A stretch of DNA of 64,000 bases from Prevotella sp. (lineage in GTDB: Bacteria > Bacteroidota > Bacteroidia > Bacteroidales > Bacteroidaceae): positions 1-64,000 of the forward strand of contig JAEEQB010000019.1 of NCBI GenBank assembly GCA_016285075.1, in the 5' to 3' direction. The notes beneath the pieces are model-generated. The model was given only the letters and a program-made list of their open reading frames with translations. It ran no database searches and was not told where the DNA came from. Each line of letters starts with the position of its first letter. The first letter of the stretch is position 1. The translations under genes were made by a program, and so were the position numbers. Below are positions 26,601-34,484 of this stretch, piece by piece.

Positions 26601-27688
26601 ACAAGCTGGATAAGATATTCGAACGTTTCTACCAGACACATTCCACCGTCAACGACCTGAATACGGGTACTGGCATAGGTCTTGACCTTACCCGGGCACT
26701 TGTAGAGCTGCATCACGGACATATTGAAGCCAGGAATCTGGCAAAAGGCTGTGAGTTTATCGTCACCATCCCGTTAGGCAACAGCCACCTGAAGCCCGAA
26801 GAGATGGAAGTAGAGGCTGAAGAAGAGAATGCTAGTGCAGCGGAGGCAGTGGTAGAGGAACCGGCGGAAATGCCAGAGATAACCGAGGAGCAGGAAACCG
26901 TTGTCAGCAAGCCCGGAGAACGCATGACCATCGTTGTGGCTGAGGATGATGACGAGATCCGTGAGTACCTGACCACCGAGCTGAGTCAGGACTACGATGT
27001 CCACGCCACCGCCAACGGACGTGATGCGCTGGCAGAGGTCTATCGCATCAAGCCCGACATTGTGCTTTCAGACGTGATGATGCCCGAGATGGACGGCCAC
27101 ACCCTCTGTTCCCACCTGAAAGGTAATCCCAGTACCAACCATATTCCTGTGGTTCTGCTCACTGCCAAGAGTTCTGATGAAGACAGGCTTGAAGGTCTTG
27201 ACACAGGTGCCGATGCCTATCTGGTAAAGCCCTTCAACATGGACATCCTGAGGCGCACCATCATCAACCTCATCAACAGCCACCGGTTGCTGCAGATGAA
27301 GTACGGACGTACTGACAAACTCGAGGAGAAGGTCGACACCATCACCATCAAGTCCCCTGACCAGAAACTGCTTGACAGGGTGATGACCACCATCAATGCA
27401 CGCCTCAACGATTCTGACCTCAGTGTCGACATGATAGCCGAAGAGGTGGGTATCAGCCGCGTACACTTGCACCGTAAGATGAAGGAGCTGACAGGGCAGA
27501 CCCCCCATGACTTCATCCGCAATATCAGGTTGAAGCGGGCTGCCACACTGCTGGCCAGCCAGGGTATGAACGTCACAGAAGTGATGTATGCCTGTGGCTT
27601 CTCCAGTTCGGCTTCTTTCTCCACCCTGTTCAAGAAGTTCTATGGTATGTCACCCCGGGACTACATGCGAGAGCATGATAAGCAATAA
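23693..27688 (+). CDS. Hybrid two-component system regulator (HTCS) of the hemicellulose locus
   Basis: 1331 residues from the ATG at 23693, which gives a signal peptide (MKNVLTLIICLLLPVGIQAQ); the upstream in-frame codons are not needed. The periplasmic sensor is a double propeller of Reg_prop repeats (DGYLWATTRDGINRYDG, GNLWFGLLQKGIY, GHLWVGTREGLYCYD) followed by a Y_Y_Y Ig-like domain (about 675-760). Then come one membrane helix (IWAYLFYLVLLIAAIWSY), a histidine kinase (His818 in NISHEIRTP, with an HATPase having GTGIGLDL), a receiver domain (phosphorylated Asp1127 in LSDVMMPEMDG) and an AraC-type helix-turn-helix. HTCS proteins bind an oligosaccharide and switch on the adjacent locus. 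Divergence from GH3 supports control of the genes at 5986-23387. Confidence 0.93.
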   Translation: MKNVLTLIICLLLPVGIQAQMGKFFNTDRQLSSSYVTQVYIDRDGYLWATTRDGINRYDGYQFRVFKRENEQDNTLASNYVNTIMQDRRGLFYFGMYGALQTWDGKVFRNVEMRDLNGQQGQCYANCFLERKNGDVLAGTSGLGVMKFTSERSAEQLGGELADIHTVNFMLEDRQQRLWITTDGQGLVCYDGKRLHRYLADHPGLGIIALCEDSNGIIYVGTTTGGVYRLRGETFVHIESTGTNAVSSLYCDNRGLIIIGYDGMGIGVYDPRTGSLTDNPFFSREVDLAKSKVYSIIGDNYGNLWFGLLQKGIYKQPINFKGFHYMGRDLGSRNVIGDACVVCTLIDSQNRKWVGTDKDGAYCLSASGQVVTHLKQNFPSTVMSMAEDRQGRIWIGSYMEGYGWIDPITLQYHPCIYEEDSQLMVMSMVIDREGNPWLGTLKHGLLRANSSGHVTAKFVSAKGAETNRHVNSIVNNYLSQISLSPDGKRLYVATSVGICCLDIASGSWLKTFGKNCLNYGMPVRIAKEIGGHLWVGTREGLYCYDLKGNELKHYTREDGLPDNGVTSIEQALDGKMWMGTNHGLSCFNPKTNLFQNYFAGDGLQSNEFGDNASFLSSDGMLLFAGTGGINWFYPKDIAHTPWNANVQLTGFAMGGVPISRNAHSDSYLVTDTTVIASDHFQLSYQDNSFTIQFSTLTYENPEHITYAYSINKEPYIRLQPGANEVTFSHMQPGTYHFRIIAESNNQTTPEREFTVVVHAPWYKTIWAYLFYLVLLIAAIWSYLAYRRRKEQDHLRLQEHIHAEELADAKLRFFMNISHEIRTPMTLIVTPLRSLIKNEQDTQRRSIYQTINRNAERILSLINQMMDLRKIDKGQMQMHMTKTDLVGFVKDVHTLFEHQATAKRITLSMEHDTDSLPVWIDRKNFDKVIVNILSNAFKFTPNGGDISIKITHDEHQARISISDNGEQIPEDKLDKIFERFYQTHSTVNDLNTGTGIGLDLTRALVELHHGHIEARNLAKGCEFIVTIPLGNSHLKPEEMEVEAEEENASAAEAVVEEPAEMPEITEEQETVVSKPGERMTIVVAEDDDEIREYLTTELSQDYDVHATANGRDALAEVYRIKPDIVLSDVMMPEMDGHTLCSHLKGNPSTNHIPVVLLTAKSSDEDRLEGLDTGADAYLVKPFNMDILRRTIINLINSHRLLQMKYGRTDKLEEKVDTITIKSPDQKLLDRVMTTINARLNDSDLSVDMIAEEVGISRVHLHRKMKELTGQTPHDFIRNIRLKRAATLLASQGMNVTEVMYACGFSSSASFSTLFKKFYGMSPRDYMREHDKQ

Positions 27689-27720
27689 TGCCGGGAAACA
27701 TGCACTTTTTGCAGTTTTCC

Positions 27721-27752
27721 TTTGGGTATTTCCTTAAAAATGAATAATTTTG
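27721..27752 (+). promoter_or_regulatory. Promoter of korA
   Basis: TTTG (27721-27724), 20 bases, TAATTTTG (27745-27752). The leader to the ATG at 27818 is about 60 bases. Confidence 0.75.
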
Positions 27753-27817
27753 CAGCCGCTTAGCACCTGTTATGCAAACAGGAAGAGATTATTTGATATC
27801 AAAACTCTATAAAAGTT

Positions 27818-29665
27818 ATGGCTGAAAAATTAGAAGTGAAGGAGCTGGACCAGGTTGTTGTCCGCTTCTCAGGTGACTCTGGCGACGGTATGCAGCTCGC
27901 CGGAAACATCTTCTCTACGGTCAGTGCCACCGTTGGTAACGGCATCTCGACATTCCCTGACTATCCCGCCGACATCCGTGCCCCGCAAGGTTCGCTCACA
28001 GGTGTGTCGGGTTTCCAGGTTCACATCGGTTCTGGCAAGGTCTATACGCCGGGTGACAAGTGCGATGTGCTTGTGGCCATGAATGCCGCAGCACTGAAGA
28101 CCCAGTATCGCTATGCCAAACCGGGGGCTACTATCATCATCGACACCGACTCTTTCGGACCCAAGGACCTGGAGAAGGCACAGTTCAACAGTGAGGACTA
28201 CCTTGGCGAAATGGGCATCGACCCCGACCGCGTCATCCAATGCCCTCTCACCACGATGGTGAAGGACTGCCTTGCCGATTCCGGCATGGACATGAAGGCT
28301 ATGATGAAGTGCCGTAACATGTTCGCCCTCGGACTCGTCTGCTGGCTCTTCGACCGCGACTTGAACCTCGTTGCCAACTTCCTGAAGGAGAAGTTCGCCA
28401 AGAAACCCGCTATTGCCGAGGCAAACATCAAGGTTATCCAGGCCGGTTACGATTATGGACACAACACCCACTCTTCCACAATCAATGTCTATCGCGTGGA
28501 ATCCAAGGAGAAAGTGCCAGGACGCTATATGGACATCACCGGCAACAAGGCCACAGCCTATGGTTTCATTGCCGCTGCCGAGAAAGCTGGCCTGAAGCTC
28601 TATCTTGGCTCCTATCCCATCACCCCCGCCACCGACGTGCTCCACGAGCTGTCGAAACACAAGTCCTGTGGCGTCATCACCGTGCAGTGTGAAGACGAGA
28701 TCAGCGGCTGTGCCTCAGCCCTTGGCGCCTCGTTTGCCGGTGCACTGGGTGTCACCTCTACCTCCGGACCTGGCATCTGCCTGAAGTCTGAGGCCATGAA
28801 CCTTGCAGTCATCATGGAACTGCCTCTGGTGGTGCTCGACGTGCAGCGTGGCGGTCCTGCCACGGGTCTTCCCACGAAGTCTGAGCAGACTGACCTGCTG
28901 CAGGCACTCTTCGGACGCAACGGCGAGAGCCCCATGCCAGTGATGGCTGCCACCAGTCCCACAGACTGTTTCGATGCTGCCTACCAGGCCTGCAAGATAG
29001 CCCTTGAGCACATGACACCCGTCGTGCTGCTCACCGATGCCTTCGTGGCCAACGGTTCTGGTGCCTTCAAACTGCCCGACATCACCAAGCTCGACCCCAT
29101 TAATCCTCCGTATGTTCCAGAGGAACTGAAGGGTAAGTGGACACCCTATATGCGTGCTGAGAACGGTACCCGCTATTGGGCTGTTCCAGGCCGTGAGGGC
29201 TTTGCACATATCCTCGGAGGACTGGAGAAAGACTCTAACACGGGTGCTATCTCTACCAATCCTGAGAACCACGACCTGATGACACGTCTGCGTCAGCAGA
29301 AGATTGCCAACATCCAGGTGCCCGACCTCGAAGTCTGCGGTGACGTAGAGGATGCCGATCTCCTCATCGTTGGCTTCGGCTCCACATACGGCCATCTCCA
29401 CTCAGCAATGGACGAACTCCGTGCCAAGGGCTACAAGGTGGCTCAGACCCACTTCAAGTACCTGAACCCGCTGCCCAAGAACACTGCCGATGTACTGAAG
29501 AAGTACAAGAAGGTCGTCGTGGCCGAACAGAACATGGGTCAGCTGGCCGCCTACCTCCGCATGAAGGTCGACAACTTCGTCCCCTTCCAGTTCAATCAGG
29601 TCAAGGGTCAACCCTTCATTGTCGAGGAACTCGTTTATTCGTTCACAGAGATAATCAATAAGTAA
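27818..29665 (+). CDS. korA: 2-oxoacid:acceptor oxidoreductase, fused gamma-alpha subunit (KorA type)
   Basis: 615 residues, the length of the fused gamma+alpha form. The gamma domain (about 10-195) opens with VVRFSGDSGDGMQLAG; the alpha domain (about 210-610) carries the pyrimidine-binding region (YPITPATD..., QCEDEISG) and TSTSGPG. With the beta subunit encoded at 30185 it forms a cytoplasmic, CoA-dependent enzyme that interconverts 2-oxoglutarate (or a related 2-oxoacid) and its acyl-CoA using ferredoxin. In succinate-forming fermenters this supplies 2-oxoglutarate for biosynthesis. The exact 2-oxoacid is not readable from sequence. It lacks a ferredoxin-like domain. It is co-oriented with korB, but a GxxExxY gene lies in between. 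Confidence 0.9.
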   Translation: MAEKLEVKELDQVVVRFSGDSGDGMQLAGNIFSTVSATVGNGISTFPDYPADIRAPQGSLTGVSGFQVHIGSGKVYTPGDKCDVLVAMNAAALKTQYRYAKPGATIIIDTDSFGPKDLEKAQFNSEDYLGEMGIDPDRVIQCPLTTMVKDCLADSGMDMKAMMKCRNMFALGLVCWLFDRDLNLVANFLKEKFAKKPAIAEANIKVIQAGYDYGHNTHSSTINVYRVESKEKVPGRYMDITGNKATAYGFIAAAEKAGLKLYLGSYPITPATDVLHELSKHKSCGVITVQCEDEISGCASALGASFAGALGVTSTSGPGICLKSEAMNLAVIMELPLVVLDVQRGGPATGLPTKSEQTDLLQALFGRNGESPMPVMAATSPTDCFDAAYQACKIALEHMTPVVLLTDAFVANGSGAFKLPDITKLDPINPPYVPEELKGKWTPYMRAENGTRYWAVPGREGFAHILGGLEKDSNTGAISTNPENHDLMTRLRQQKIANIQVPDLEVCGDVEDADLLIVGFGSTYGHLHSAMDELRAKGYKVAQTHFKYLNPLPKNTADVLKKYKKVVVAEQNMGQLAAYLRMKVDNFVPFQFNQVKGQPFIVEELVYSFTEIINK

Positions 29666-29673
29666 TAATAATA

Positions 29674-29702
29674 ACCACAGATTGCACGGATTTAACAGAT
29701 TT
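29674..29702 (+). repeat. Left inverted repeat of the GxxExxY insert
   Basis: 29 bases beginning ACCACAGATT match the reverse complement of 30139-30167 at 23 of 29 positions. A further related unit (GATTACACAGATTGATG) follows at 29723-29739 and runs into the start codon. Confidence 0.65.
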
Positions 29703-29733
29703 TCTTTGGCAAGATTAATTAAGATTACACAGA

Positions 29734-30123
29734 TTGATGGAGGACTTTATTTATAAGCAAGAAACCCACGACATTATCGGTGCTGCTATGGCAGTTCATC
29801 GCTATTTCGGCTGTGGATTTACTGAAAAAGTGTATCAAGATGCGCTTGAACAGGAATTGCTTATCTGTAAGATTCCCTATGAACGTGAAAAAGCCATCCA
29901 TGCTGTATTTCATGAAGTACAGCTGAAGACACCATTCGTTCCAGACTTCATTTGTTACGATAAAATCATTGTTGAACTGAAAGCAGTTAAAGAATTGGAT
30001 GACATTCACCGCTCACAAGCTATCAACTATGCAAAAGTTGCAGGTTATCAAGTTGCACTCCTCATCAATTTCGGAACTACCTCTTTAGAGTTTGAGCGCT
30101 TTGCAATATCTGCGAAATCCTAA
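29734..30123 (+). CDS. GxxExxY-family protein (PD-(D/E)XK-like)
   Basis: 129 residues, a full-length member. The family motif is GFTEKVY at about 27-33. A PD-(D/E)XK-type core follows: PDF (about 71) and IIVELKAVKE (about 80), with an LRS/HRSQ-like helix (IHRSQAINYAKVAGYQVALLINFG). Biochemical function is not established for the family; the core suggests a nuclease-related fold. It lies between korA and korB in the same direction and is bracketed by imperfect inverted repeats, so it looks like a small inserted unit that leaves the operon transcribed. Confidence 0.85.
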   Translation: MMEDFIYKQETHDIIGAAMAVHRYFGCGFTEKVYQDALEQELLICKIPYEREKAIHAVFHEVQLKTPFVPDFICYDKIIVELKAVKELDDIHRSQAINYAKVAGYQVALLINFGTTSLEFERFAISAKS

Positions 30124-30138
30124 ATAATCAAAAAAGAG

Positions 30139-30167
30139 AAATCAGTGTAATCTGCGAAATCTGTGGT
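30139..30167 (-). repeat. Right inverted repeat of the GxxExxY insert
   Basis: Partner of 29674-29702; read on the minus strand it starts ACCACAGATTTCGCAGATTA. It ends 17 bases before the korB start codon. Confidence 0.65.
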
Positions 30168-30184
30168 AGAAAAAAATAAGAGTT

Positions 30185-31189
30185 ATGGAATATACAGCAC
30201 AAGATTTTAAGAAAGGCCAGCCCCGTTGGTGCCCTGGTTGTGGCGACCACTTCTTCCTGGCTTCACTCCATAAGGCGATGGCCGAAATCGGCGTAGCACC
30301 AGAGAACATCGCAGTAATCAGCGGCATCGGTTGTAGTAGCCGTCTGCCACACTACATGGCCACCTACGGCATGAACACCATCCACGGTCGTGCAGCTGCC
30401 ATCGCCACAGGTGCGAAAGTGGCCAACCCTGACCTCACCGTGTGGCAGGTCAGTGGCGATGGTGACGGTCTGGCCATTGGAGGCAACCATTTCATCCATG
30501 CCAACCGTCGTAACATCGACCTTAACATGATTCTGCTCAACAACCGCATCTATGGTCTCACCAAGGGGCAGTATAGTCCCACCTCTCCCCGTGGCTTTGT
30601 CTCCAAGTCGAGCCCTTACGGCACCGTCGAGGATCCCTTCCGTCCTGCCGAGCTCTGTTTCGGTGCACGCGGCCATTTCTTTGCCCGCTGTGTGGCTACC
30701 GATGCCAAGGGTACAGTGGAAGTACTGAAGGCTGCCTATGAACACAAGGGCGCCAGTGTCACCGAGGTGCTGCAGAACTGTGTCATCTTCAACGACCACT
30801 GCCACGACATCGTCTACAACAACGAGGGTCGTCGCAAGAATGCCATCTACGTACGCCATGGAGAAAAACTGGTGTTCGGTGAGAACAGTGAATACGGACT
30901 CGTTCAGCAGGGCTTCGGCTTGAAGGTCGTGGAGATTGGCAAGGACGGATACACCCTCGACGATGTACTCGTTCACGATGCCCACTGTGAGGACAACACC
31001 CTCCAGCTGAAGCTGGCCATGATGACTCCTGAGGATGGCTTCCCCATTGCCCTTGGCGTCATTCGCGACGTGGAGGCTCCCACCTACAACGATGCTGTCT
31101 ACGCCCAGCTTGAGCAAGTATCTGCCCAGAAGAAATACCACAACTTCTCCGAACTTCTCGAAACCAACGACATCTGGGAAGTCAAGTAA
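30185..31189 (+). CDS. korB: 2-oxoacid:acceptor oxidoreductase beta subunit (KorB type)
   Basis: 334 residues, the normal length. WCPGCGDH at 15-22 and GIGCSS near 47 supply cysteines of the proximal Fe-S cluster site, with a further Cys near 195 (LQNCVIFND). The thiamine-diphosphate motif GDGDGLAIGGNH (about 95-106) followed by LNNRIYGLTKGQYSPTS binds the cofactor. It pairs with KorA (27818). The start at 30185 follows a short leader after the GxxExxY unit. A strong terminator lies about 70 bases after the stop. Confidence 0.92.
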   Translation: MEYTAQDFKKGQPRWCPGCGDHFFLASLHKAMAEIGVAPENIAVISGIGCSSRLPHYMATYGMNTIHGRAAAIATGAKVANPDLTVWQVSGDGDGLAIGGNHFIHANRRNIDLNMILLNNRIYGLTKGQYSPTSPRGFVSKSSPYGTVEDPFRPAELCFGARGHFFARCVATDAKGTVEVLKAAYEHKGASVTEVLQNCVIFNDHCHDIVYNNEGRRKNAIYVRHGEKLVFGENSEYGLVQQGFGLKVVEIGKDGYTLDDVLVHDAHCEDNTLQLKLAMMTPEDGFPIALGVIRDVEAPTYNDAVYAQLEQVSAQKKYHNFSELLETNDIWEVK

Positions 31190-31256
31190 TTTGTTTGCAG
31201 CACAGACAATGTCTTAGGGGGGTGTCGGTCTGTTCCAAGCTCGTTGCATCCTGCAT

Positions 31257-31300
31257 ATTTCCACGGAAAGGTTCCACTTCCTTTCCGTGGAAATTCTATT
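31257..31300 (+). terminator. Rho-independent terminator of korB
   Basis: ATTTCCACGGAAAGG (31257-31271) pairs perfectly with CCTTTCCGTGGAAAT (31280-31294), 15 bp with an 8-base loop, then TCTATTTAT. Confidence 0.8.
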
Positions 31301-31318
31301 TATCCATTTACACAGTAA

Positions 31319-31867
31319 CGACAGAACCTTTCCTCCTACACCAGAAGGCTCAGCTACCTGAGCAAGGTGTTGCCCTTTCTATGCGTTTGTGTGCTGCAGC
31401 TGTCGGCCTTCAAGCAGCAGAAGTTCGGCGTGGATGCTGTCTACAAGCTCTTCCCGGAGTACATCATCCTGAAGGTGAACGACTTCAACCGCTGGTCGAA
31501 GGTGCCGCTGGAACAGTGGTGCTACTTCCTGGCCAACACCGAGATTCCCGAGGATGCCAATGCCCCCGGCCTTCAGGAGGCGCGGCAGAAGCTGCTCTTC
31601 GCCAAGATGAGCAGGGACGAGCAGATAGCCTATCGCCGCTATATCGACGACCGTGTCATCTTGGCAGACCAGATTGTTACGGCTCGCGGCGAGGGGAAGC
31701 TGGAGGGACGTGCAGAAGGTCGTGCAGAGGGTCGTGCGGAAGGACGTGAAGAGGGTCGTCCGGAAGAACGTTTAGCCAATGCACGGAGCCTGAAAGCCAA
31801 CGGTGTTCCATTGGAGGTTATCATCAAAAGTCTGTCACTGACAGACAGTGAGATAACCCAGCTATGA
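31319..31867 (+). pseudogene. Truncated Rpn/PD-(D/E)XK-family transposase-type gene
   Basis: The frame is open from a stop at 31316-31318 with no proper start or N-terminal nuclease core; the first start-like codon is a GTG at 31367. What remains is the C-terminal part of the Rpn (recombination-promoting nuclease, transposase-31-like) family: LPFLCVCVLQLSAFKQ, PEYIILKVNDFNRW, PLEQWCYFL, then a run of EGR repeats (EGRAEGRAEGREEGRPEE) and the usual closing helix (ANARSLKANGVPLEVIIKSLSLT). The repeat comes from a tandem GAAGGTCGTGCA-type DNA unit. It is probably a decayed copy. Confidence 0.7.
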
Positions 31868-31956
31868 CGTACCAGAAGGCATGAAGAAGCTTTGACTTGG
31901 TGAAGATGGTCTTTGTTACGGCCGTGAGAGAAGAGACTATGATATGAATTTTCTTA

Positions 31957-32006
31957 TTGATTCAAGTTGCTATGTTTGCACCGGCAAACATAGCAACTTG
32001 AATCAA
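31957..32006. repeat. 23-bp perfect palindrome between convergent genes
   Basis: Arms 31957-31979 and 31984-32006 are exact complements around ACCG. They lie between the decayed transposase (plus) and a minus-strand gene ending at 32019. There is no T-run on either side; it may still end transcription from both directions, or be a mobile palindrome. Confidence 0.8.
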
Positions 32007-32018
32007 GTCATGAAATGA

Positions 32019-32627
32019 TTATTGTTCGTTAGATGTCAGGTCTTCTATCTTGTCGATAATGTCTTGATACTGCTGCTGAGTCCTGATTTGAATCTTGATA
32101 CCGATGATGGCACCGAGTACAGCTCCGCAGACGACACCATAGAACATGTAATGCCCTGCATCGGCATCCTTCTGATAGAGTTCCCAGACAAGCCATGCCA
32201 GCCAGCCGATGACGGCGGGGATGCCGAAGAAAAGCCAGTTGGCATCAAACTTCTTGGCGCGGGCCATCCGTCTACCTACTTCTACCAGATTGCTGCTCAT
32301 CATATTCGAGTTGCTCACATTGAGGCTATTGTAATAGGTGGCTCCACAGCAGACAAGCATCAAGATGCTGGTTCCGATCCAGAAGGCCAGCGACAGTTCT
32401 TGGTTCAAGACAAATACTATATAGGTATAGGGGATCATGAGCAGGCAGATAGCCATGATGACATAGTAACGGCGCATGATGTTACCAGCGGTTGTTTTCA
32501 TTGATCGGCGGATGATATGGTCGTTTACTATTTCCTGTTGCTGGAGTTTCTTCTTAAGAGTTTCCATCTGACGGCGCATAGCCTCTAATTCCATATCGGT
32601 CTGGGTGTTCTGATAATCGTTGTTCAT
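32019..32627 (-). CDS. Membrane protein encoded with an ECF sigma factor
   Basis: 202 residues: a coiled-coil N-terminus (MELEAMRRQMETLKKKLQQQ), then four hydrophobic helices in two pairs (YYVIMAICLLMIPYTYIVFV, LAFWIGTSILMLVCCGATYY; NWLFFGIPAVIGWLAWLVW, YMFYGVVCGAVLGAIIGIKI), and a charged C-terminus. Its start lies 15 bases after the sigma factor stop, so it is in the same operon. It may hold the sigma factor at the membrane, but it lacks a recognised anti-sigma domain; this role is inference. Confidence 0.7.
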   Translation of the reverse strand: MNNDYQNTQTDMELEAMRRQMETLKKKLQQQEIVNDHIIRRSMKTTAGNIMRRYYVIMAICLLMIPYTYIVFVLNQELSLAFWIGTSILMLVCCGATYYNSLNVSNSNMMSSNLVEVGRRMARAKKFDANWLFFGIPAVIGWLAWLVWELYQKDADAGHYMFYGVVCGAVLGAIIGIKIQIRTQQQYQDIIDKIEDLTSNEQ

Positions 32628-32642
32628 AATGGGTGATGTTTT

Positions 32643-33125
32643 TTAATCGTTAGACATTTTTTTTAATTGCTCTCTGATTCGAAACAGACGGACGCTGACG
32701 TTCTTGGCAGTGATGCCCACAATTTGCCCGATTTCATCGTATGACAGGTTCTCGAGCCAGAGCAGTACGATGGCTCTGTCAAAGGGTTGCAACTTGGAGA
32801 TCCTCTTGTGGAGCATGTCCACTTGACGGGTGTCCTCGTCGCGGTCTTCAAAGAGGTTGATGTCCATGGTCAGCCTGACTTCGGATGCGTGCTTCTTCTT
32901 TTTCCTGTCCATAGAGATGCAGGTGTTGAGGGCTACGCGGTAGATCCATGTCTTAATGTCTGAGCGATGCTCGAAGTTCTCGAAACCTTTCCACAGGTTC
33001 ACTAGTACTTCCTGGAAGAGGTCGTTCACCTCGTCGGCATCTTGTGAGAACATATAGCACACGGTGTAGATGGTGCTCTTATGTTCAGCAACGGTTTGTG
33101 CAAATTGTCTTTCTAATGCATTCAT
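32643..33125 (-). CDS. ECF-type RNA polymerase sigma factor (chromosomal)
   Basis: 160 residues. Region 2 (DADEVNDLFQEVLVNLWKGFENF, DIKTWIYRVALNTCI) and region 4 (LQPFDRAIVLLWLENLSYDEIGQIVG, VSVRLFRIREQLKK) are clear. It directs polymerase to a subset of promoters. TAACTTTG at 33171-33164 (minus strand) gives a -7 box for its own expression. It is distinct from the sigma factor at 39550, which lies in the mobile element. Confidence 0.88.
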   Translation of the reverse strand: MNALERQFAQTVAEHKSTIYTVCYMFSQDADEVNDLFQEVLVNLWKGFENFEHRSDIKTWIYRVALNTCISMDRKKKKHASEVRLTMDINLFEDRDEDTRQVDMLHKRISKLQPFDRAIVLLWLENLSYDEIGQIVGITAKNVSVRLFRIREQLKKMSND

Positions 33126-33230
33126 TGTCTTGTCTGTTTTGAACTTTTACCCATTAGACGCAACAAAGTTACGAAAAACTACACGAACTTCGAACTTTTT
33201 TCATAATTTTGTAGCCGTAACCATTAAGAT

Positions 33231-34484
33231 ATGCATTCTGCAACACAGGAATATATCCGTCAGCATGCCGATGATGACGTGCGGCAGTTGGCACTTCAGG
33301 GAACAAAGAATCCTGAGGTAGACCTGTCTTGGGCGCTCAATCAGATTGCCGGTCGCCAGCAGGCCCGCTCAAAACTACCCACGTGGGCAGCTATAGAGGG
33401 AATCGTTTATCCGCCTCACCTTTCTATGGAACAATGCAGCTCTGAGCTGACAGCCCGCTACAAGGCGAAGATTCTTGCAGCCAGCAGGAAGCAAGAAAGC
33501 CTATTGGAAGGCAGGGAAGCACTTGTAGTCGACTTGTCGGCAGGCTTTGGTGTAGATCTGGCTTATATCTCTCAGTATTATCAGCGTGCTGTTCATGTGG
33601 AGCAGCAAGAGCAACTGTGTGCCATTTCATCAGAGAACTACAGATTGTTGGGACTGAACCATATTGAGGTGGACTGTACTGATGGCATAGACTATCTGCA
33701 TCGGCTGGACCATGCTGACCTGATATTCATCGACCCTGCCCGGAGAAATGAACACGGAGGGCGGACCTATGGTATAGCAGACTGTACTCCCAACGTATTG
33801 GAAATACGTGAGGAATTGCTGCAGAAGGCCTGTCGTGTGCTATTGAAACTGTCTCCTATGCTCGATTGGCGAAAGGCAGTCAATGACTTAGGTCATGATT
33901 GCGTTAGTGAGGTTCACATTGTCTCGGTGGGCAATGAGTGTAAGGAGTTGCTCATATTATTAAAAGGTAAAACAGAAGAAAAAGATGAAGGCTGGGATGA
34001 TGGAGTGAAACAATCATTACGTGTGGTCTGTGTTAATCTTCTTCCAGATAATAGTGAGGAGCGTTTCGAGTTTGACGCTTTTACAACGTTACCTGTGAAT
34101 ACTCCCCAATTACCACTACTGGCTTCTCAATACTTGTATGAGCCTAATGCTTCCATCATGAAGGCGGGCTGTTTTGACGAGTTGGCTTTGCGATATGGTA
34201 TGAGCCAGTTGTCGGTCAATAGCCATCTGTTCGTTTCTGATGAGGAGAAAGAGTATTTCCCTGGACGCCGTTTTCTCATAGAACGGGTAACATCAATGAA
34301 CAAACGTGAGCTGAAGTCAGCCCTTGCAGGTATTAGCCAGGCCAATATCACTGTCAGGAACTTCCCTTTGAGTGTGGCAGAACTTAGACGGCGGCTCAAG
34401 CTCAGCGATGGTGGTACTGCCTATATCTTTGCCACTACCTTAAACGATAAAAGACATGTCTTGCTGGTTTGTCAGAGAATTTAG
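33231..34484 (+). CDS. THUMP-like-domain class I methyltransferase
   Basis: 417 residues. An N-terminal helical segment is followed by a Rossmann methyltransferase fold: VVDLSAGFGVDLAYIS (about 99-114) is the SAM-binding loop, HVEQQEQLC the acidic second strand, and DLIFIDPARR (about 163-172) a DPPY-like motif. The C-terminal part (ELRRRLKLSDGGTAYIFATTL) resembles the THUMP-like domain found in this Bacteroidetes family. The target is probably an RNA, not proven. TAATTTTG at 33204-33211 is a -7 box with no clear -33. It is convergent with the CPBP gene, with no gap. Confidence 0.78.
   Translation: MHSATQEYIRQHADDDVRQLALQGTKNPEVDLSWALNQIAGRQQARSKLPTWAAIEGIVYPPHLSMEQCSSELTARYKAKILAASRKQESLLEGREALVVDLSAGFGVDLAYISQYYQRAVHVEQQEQLCAISSENYRLLGLNHIEVDCTDGIDYLHRLDHADLIFIDPARRNEHGGRTYGIADCTPNVLEIREELLQKACRVLLKLSPMLDWRKAVNDLGHDCVSEVHIVSVGNECKELLILLKGKTEEKDEGWDDGVKQSLRVVCVNLLPDNSEERFEFDAFTTLPVNTPQLPLLASQYLYEPNASIMKAGCFDELALRYGMSQLSVNSHLFVSDEEKEYFPGRRFLIERVTSMNKRELKSALAGISQANITVRNFPLSVAELRRRLKLSDGGTAYIFATTLNDKRHVLLVCQRI

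Noticed and set aside
27869..28660. Minus-strand frame opposite korA (263 codons), and a similar one at 30263-31141 opposite korB
   Set aside because: Antisense shadows of strongly biased codons in korA and korB.
32643..33125. Chromosomal ECF sigma factor as the regulator of the AAC-GTC promoters
   Set aside because: It is outside the element, and no copy of the promoter motif lies near it. The element's own sigma gene is the simpler candidate, although cross-recognition cannot be excluded.
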